This document shows positions 60,811 through 64,000 of a stretch of DNA of 64,000 bases, piece by piece. Position numbers and translations under genes: made by a program. The notes beneath the pieces were generated by a model, which made no database searches, was not told where the DNA came from, and saw only the letters and a list, made by a program, of their open reading frames with translations. Each line of letters begins with the position of its first letter. Position 1 is the stretch's first letter. Origin of the DNA: Dastarcus helophoroides (lineage: Eukaryota; Arthropoda; Insecta; Coleoptera; Bothrideridae). The DNA lies in contig CM053332.1 of the NCBI GenBank assembly GCA_028583605.1, forward strand, positions 1,488,001 to 1,552,000, written 5' to 3'.

Positions 60811-61521
60811 TTGTTGAAATATATGAATTTTCTCACAAATAGCAAGCAAAAAAAAATGATGTGCGAAGAACGCCTGGAACAAAAGCTTTTACCAGAAATG
60901 TTACGATATCAGCGTATAAAAAATGATCCTGAAAAATATGCACAACAAAAACATATAGAAAAGAAAAAATATGCAAAGAAAAAAGAAATAGGCATTGTTA
61001 AAACTAAAGGTCGGATGACATCCAGAGAACTTTGTAAAGCCGCCTCCAATTTCAGAATAATGAAGATCTTATGTTTCGAGCACTGGCAACAATATTACGG
61101 ATTTCTTTACCCTAATTTGGTAACTTTTTCGTGGAATTATCACAAAGCCGACAGTGGGAAGGGCTCTTCCTATGGGGTGGGTGCAACATGTAAGAGGACT
61201 GCCGATAAACTCGTCGCGAGTGGCACTGACATTTCGTCGTTGAAAGGCTCGACCAACGCACTTCAAAAAAGTTGTCTCAACATACATGTTTTAACTATCG
61301 AACACGCAGACATCTCAGACATAGAAACACAAATTGAATTAGTTAAAAATATAAAAACCTTTCCAGATACACTGCAAGTTCACCAAGTTACTGGAAGCAT
61401 ATGTCTTCCTAATCACCTAGCAATGAAAACTTTAAGTTGCTTCTGTGACTTTAATGCCTGCAGTCATTTCTATATGGGCTCTGTGAATTATTTATCCTTT
61501 AATTTTAAGTCTCGTACTTAA
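60811..61521 (+). CDS. Transposon-borne protein of unknown superfamily, probably internally deleted
   Basis: The 236-codon frame has a basic Lys/Glu-rich N-terminal part (about 12-70: KNDPEKYAQQKHIEKKKYAK, then KKKEIGIVK..MTSRELCK). A second part (about 100-225) has WNYHKADSGKG, GVGATCKRTADKLVASGTD and LQVHQVTG, then a Cys/His cluster CFCDFNACSH (C210, C212, C217, H219). I recall related architecture in insect and cnidarian transposon-like proteins: basic KNDPEKY region, core, then HGKGxxDGxG..KRxAD and a C-terminal Cys cluster. If so, the middle, where a catalytic core would be, is missing between residues about 80 and 90. The frame stops at TAA 61519-61521 and continues in phase. The ATG at 60811 is the first available; an upstream exon is possible. 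Confidence 0.6.
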   Translation: MLKYMNFLTNSKQKKMMCEERLEQKLLPEMLRYQRIKNDPEKYAQQKHIEKKKYAKKKEIGIVKTKGRMTSRELCKAASNFRIMKILCFEHWQQYYGFLYPNLVTFSWNYHKADSGKGSSYGVGATCKRTADKLVASGTDISSLKGSTNALQKSCLNIHVLTIEHADISDIETQIELVKNIKTFPDTLQVHQVTGSICLPNHLAMKTLSCFCDFNACSHFYMGSVNYLSFNFKSRT

Positions 61522-61725
61522 ATTATGAAGGTATATGGAACCGAACCGGATTCTGATGATGAACCGCTGGCGTCATTAATATCCCAGCTAATTATAAAGT
61601 CTCAACGAATGACAGCCTTTCTGCACATAATAATTGTTTTTTTTAAGATCAAAACCCTTGCGGTAACATCTTTAAATTTTGTTTTTACGATACATAAAAA
61701 ATATTTATATTACGTATATATTTAG
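61522..61725 (+). pseudogene. In-phase continuation of the transposon protein after a stop
   Basis: Directly after TAA 61519-61521 the same phase stays open and reads IMKVYGTEPDSDDEPLASLI followed by SQLIIKSQRMTAF, before turning into AT-driven low complexity. An acidic SDDEPL stretch with normal composition is likelier to be the old C-terminal end of the upstream frame than a separate gene. The stop may be a recent nonsense change, or a splice donor (GAAG|GTATAT near 61530) may be used. Confidence 0.4.
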
Positions 61726-61913
61726 AACAGCACCGTTTATTAGTTATTAAAGTGTTCAATTTTTAATTTCAGTTCATTATCATGGTATCTTTTGAAGAAA
61801 AATTGTTTAAAAACAAAACGTAGGATTTTTATAGTTGGTAAGACATTACAATTAAAGTTGATTTCCTAAAAAAAGATAATGTTTCTTTTATAATCGAGCA
61901 ATTAAATCTCTCC

Positions 61914-61980
61914 TTTACTCATCATGTCTCTCCCCTGTTCGATATGTCTCTCCCCTGCATGAAATATCTCCCCTGATGCC
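61914..61980 (+). repeat. Right group of CTCCCCTG boxes
   Basis: Three exact boxes start at 61930, 61950 and 61968, at 20- and 18-base intervals, each preceded by ATGTCT or AATAT. A degenerate one (CTCTCCTTTAC) sits at about 61918. They have the same orientation as the left group, so they are direct rather than inverted subterminal repeats. Confidence 0.75.
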
Positions 61981-62324
61981 TGATAAACAATTAAAAAAAA
62001 ATGAATATTTAACTGACCATCCTATAGATATGTATCAAATGAGTCTCTTGAGTAATAAAATACTGCTACAAGATCAGTTTTAAGATTTCATAGTCTTGCC
62101 GCATTTTATATCATTTGACAACCTCTTAAATGAGAATCACCCAAACAAGAATAGCGAATAAATTACATAAACATGTTAAAAAATGACAAACAGCCAATTT
62201 TATTTTTTTGCAAAAAAAATCCGCACGAACTTTCCGAAAAACCCTACTACATTAATAGCAAGATCGCCACAGAGTCTAATGTTCAGCAAGATTCCTTGTG
62301 CTTAGAAGGTCCTTCAGTAAAGAT

Positions 62325-62403
62325 TTTGGTAGAGAGGTTTGCAAGCGAGAAGCTTAATCGTAAATTCAAGTCAATGTTTAATTGGCGCTTTAGAATTTGG
62401 GAA
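62325..62403. repeat. Interspersed repeat, copy 2 of 3
   Basis: Contains GCAAGCGAGAAGCTTAATCG and TGGCGCTTTAGAATTTGGGA, aligning with 59238-59298. It is shorter than the other two copies. It lies inside an 81-codon plus frame (62173-62418), which I therefore do not treat as a gene. Confidence 0.5.
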
Positions 62404-62439
62404 AGAGCACTTCATTAGAGGTGGAATTATGTGTACCAA

Positions 62440-63255
62440 AAAAAGTTTGCAATATGCACCAAAGTACTTGCAAAATATGCACTATAAAGTAAGTTTATTA
62501 TAAGCATTTATTTCCATCAAAAATTTTAAACAATAGCAGTAGTAATGATTAATAAACATTGAAAATATGGATATATTTATATAAATTTAACAAGATATCA
62601 ATGTAAATCTAATACAATTTTAATTCAAATACAACCTAAAATTATAACAAACTAAACGATTTTCTAAATTTTCCATAGTTAAAATTTGTCACAAGAGTTT
62701 TCGATCCATATTTGAATGCAGACCTAAAGGGTTTAGTTTAAACAAACATGGTATCTTTACAGTCTTCATTGTTTAAGGTCGAATTATTTTTTAAATTTTT
62801 TAAGTACATACATAATTTGCTTTACCTAATATTACTTTAATCACATTTTCACTAATTTTATCACTAATTGTAAATTTCAAATATTTAACAAAGAAAAAAT
62901 TATATTTAAAGGTAAATGACGTGTTTCAAGTGTAATTGTAGTTTCTGCGATACAAAGGTTTTTACATTTAGGGCTCTAAAGAGTATACCTTTTAGGTGCT
63001 TCAGAAGAGCTGAATCAAATTCACAAATATTTGTCAATTTGCGTTGTCACTACACCACATTAACGAAAAGTTTAGGAAAATTTTATCATTCTTTACATCA
63101 TTTTATGGTTTATTCACTTCTGAATTAACTGATTAAAATATGAAAATTTATTTACCAATTAAAAAAATATATTCAAACAAAAAAATTGCGTATGCGTTTA
63201 TTAAAAAACCTCTTAATATGCACATATGCACTTTATATGCATTTTGCATATAATC
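62440..63255. mobile_element. Possible element bounded by inverted TATGCA-rich ends
   Basis: The left side (62459-62490) has GCAATATGCACC and GCAAAATATGCACTATAAAG; the right side (63218-63250), read inversely, has GCAAAATGCATATAAAGTGC and ATATGTGCATATT. Clusters of TATGCA words at both ends recall subterminal repeats of some hAT elements. No clean TIR or 8-bp duplication could be set. The inner 70-codon frame (62916-63128) has several Cys but no recognisable finger. Confidence 0.3.
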
Positions 63256-63354
63256 CGAGTTCTAGAATAACTAACAATATTAAAAGAATAGTATCCTTGA
63301 CGACATAGGAGCTGATCTATATGAGTACAATTAAAAAGTAAAAATATAACCTGG

Positions 63355-63520
63355 TCAGAAAGACTTTAATGGTAGCGCTGGTGAGAACTTCTAGAGTAAT
63401 TTTAAGTCTATTTTAAACTGACGCTTCAATATTTAATAATCTTTGTCTTATTTTAATAATAACTAACAATATCTATTATAATAATGTTATTCTCAAGTAA
63501 TTACTGCGACGTTTGATCTT
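63355..63520. repeat. Interspersed repeat, copy 3 of 3
   Basis: Aligns with 59215-59380 over about 165 bases in the same orientation: AGAAAGACTTTAATGGTAGC, AACTGACGCTTCAATATTTA, TTATTCTCAAGTAATTACTG. Strongly diverged with small indels. Confidence 0.55.
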
Positions 63521-64000
63521 TTTTTTTTTCATCGACCATGCGAGATGATCTAGATTGGTGCCTACATAACAGTGTGTCCTACTTAAGAATAAACGTTCCA
63601 TAACTTCCTAATTAGTTACCTAAAAAAATATTGTTCTACAAAAGTTGCTTTTATTTTTATCGTACATCCCTGTAAATATTTTTAACTGTATAAAGAGTAT
63701 TTGATTTAGCTCGACCGCTAACCAACTTTAGTTTTTTAAACAAAACACCCTGTATATTAGTTTATTTTTAGATTGCTCATTAAATCTTGTACTGACCTTG
63801 TATACGGTACATTAGGTTAAAGGGGCTGCGTTACTGAGTTGTTAATTTTTTTTTTTTTGAAAACGTCTCCGATTGGTTTATTGTATTTAATTTCAGATAA
63901 ATTTTAAAATATTACTTATAAGATATTCCGGTTTTTACTAGTCGAAGTCAGCGTAAAATTGTCCATGTAGAAAATGAATATTATTTTTAAGGACACAGAG
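63521..64000. other. Noncoding right edge
   Basis: AT-rich, with mariner-type end words at about 63668 (CATCCCTGTA) and 63747 (CACCCTGTATATTAG) and poly-T runs. No gene is recognised up to the window end. Confidence 0.35.

Larger units (their letters stand above)
59969..62142 (+). mobile_element. Unclassified DNA transposon, 2.17 kb, with perfect 23-bp TIRs and repeated CTCCCCTG boxes
   Basis: 59969-59991 begins GGGTGATTCTCATTTAAGAG and 62120-62142 is its exact reverse complement over 23 bases. Between them lie seven exact copies of CTCCCCTG, all on the plus strand: 60152, 60541, 60697, 60711, 61930, 61950 and 61968. One degenerate copy is at about 61918. Most are preceded by ATGTCT, AATCT or ATAT. 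The boxes form a left and a right group some 180-200 bases or more from each end. A 236-codon frame lies in the middle. The flanking duplication is unclear (GAAC left, AAAC right). Perfect TIRs suggest relatively recent activity. I could not place it in a named superfamily. Confidence 0.75.

Noticed and set aside
61069..61287. 72-codon minus frame
   Set aside because: Shadow of the 236-codon transposon protein on the plus strand.
62916..63128. 70-codon plus frame with several Cys near its start (CFKCNCSFC)
   Set aside because: Spacing fits no known zinc finger and no relatives were recognised.
1..64000. CRISPR arrays, rRNA genes, bacterial operons
   Set aside because: No regularly spaced direct repeats with unique spacers, no rRNA-like conserved words, and no dense coding.

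Overview
The window looks like AT-rich, gene-poor, repeat-loaded DNA from an insect nuclear genome. The evidence is the mix of relics: BEL/Pao, Tc1/mariner, hAT, a jockey/CR1-like LINE, Penelope-like hammerhead motifs, a FLYWCH zinc finger of the kind found in Mutator-like transposons, and many TACAGGGTG-type mariner ends. There are no bacterial operons, ribosome binding sites or dense reading frames, and most open frames of 60-100 codons are chance. A run of exactly 100 Ns (56035-56134) shows a scaffolded draft assembly. The species cannot be named from the sequence.

Layout. 1-309 (minus): partial FLYWCH zinc-finger coding segment running off the left edge. 1430-1770: CpG-richer promoter-like patch with a TATA box and the first coding exon of a probable secreted or membrane protein (signal peptide, phase-1 donor at 1762). 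No downstream exon could be identified, so much of the window may be its intron. 3438-3563: TTAA-flanked hairpin MITE. 5212-5258 (minus): complete hammerhead ribozyme motif. 9590-11480: decayed LINE reverse transcriptase and LINE C-terminus. 13228-15895: hAT-like non-autonomous element with near-identical 8-bp target duplications. 16899-17970: probable pogo/Tigger-like relic with a PHD-like zinc finger. 22220-25012: second hAT-like element. Both hAT-like elements are filled with the same kind of degenerate TTTCGACTTTTT-type quasi-tandem repeats. 26627-28053: Tc1/mariner-superfamily element with long inverted repeats and an internally deleted transposase.

34850-37700 holds a rearranged BEL/Pao element: integrase, C-terminal domain and probable LTR on the minus strand, a second direct partial copy, and a reverse transcriptase piece on the opposite strand. 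38162-38292 is a long CT microsatellite. 40267-41222 is a mariner-type MITE with TA at both ends. A decayed second hammerhead-type repeat lies near 43.65 kb, with a further decayed copy near 33.7 kb. 45566-47973 and 48549-51010 are two copies of a 2.4-kb direct duplication separated by 575 bp of different sequence. 54281-55161 is a large foldback: inverted arms of about 355 bp, both outer ends next to (AT)n tracts.

The most unusual element is at 59969-62142: 23-bp perfect terminal inverted repeats, seven exact copies of the box CTCCCCTG clustered toward both ends in one orientation, and a 236-codon frame resembling an internally deleted transposon-borne protein that I cannot assign to a named superfamily. 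It lies beside a mariner relic and is flanked by diverged copies of another repeat.

No intact autonomous transposon and no complete host gene is visible. The window records successive invasions, nesting, inversion and decay.
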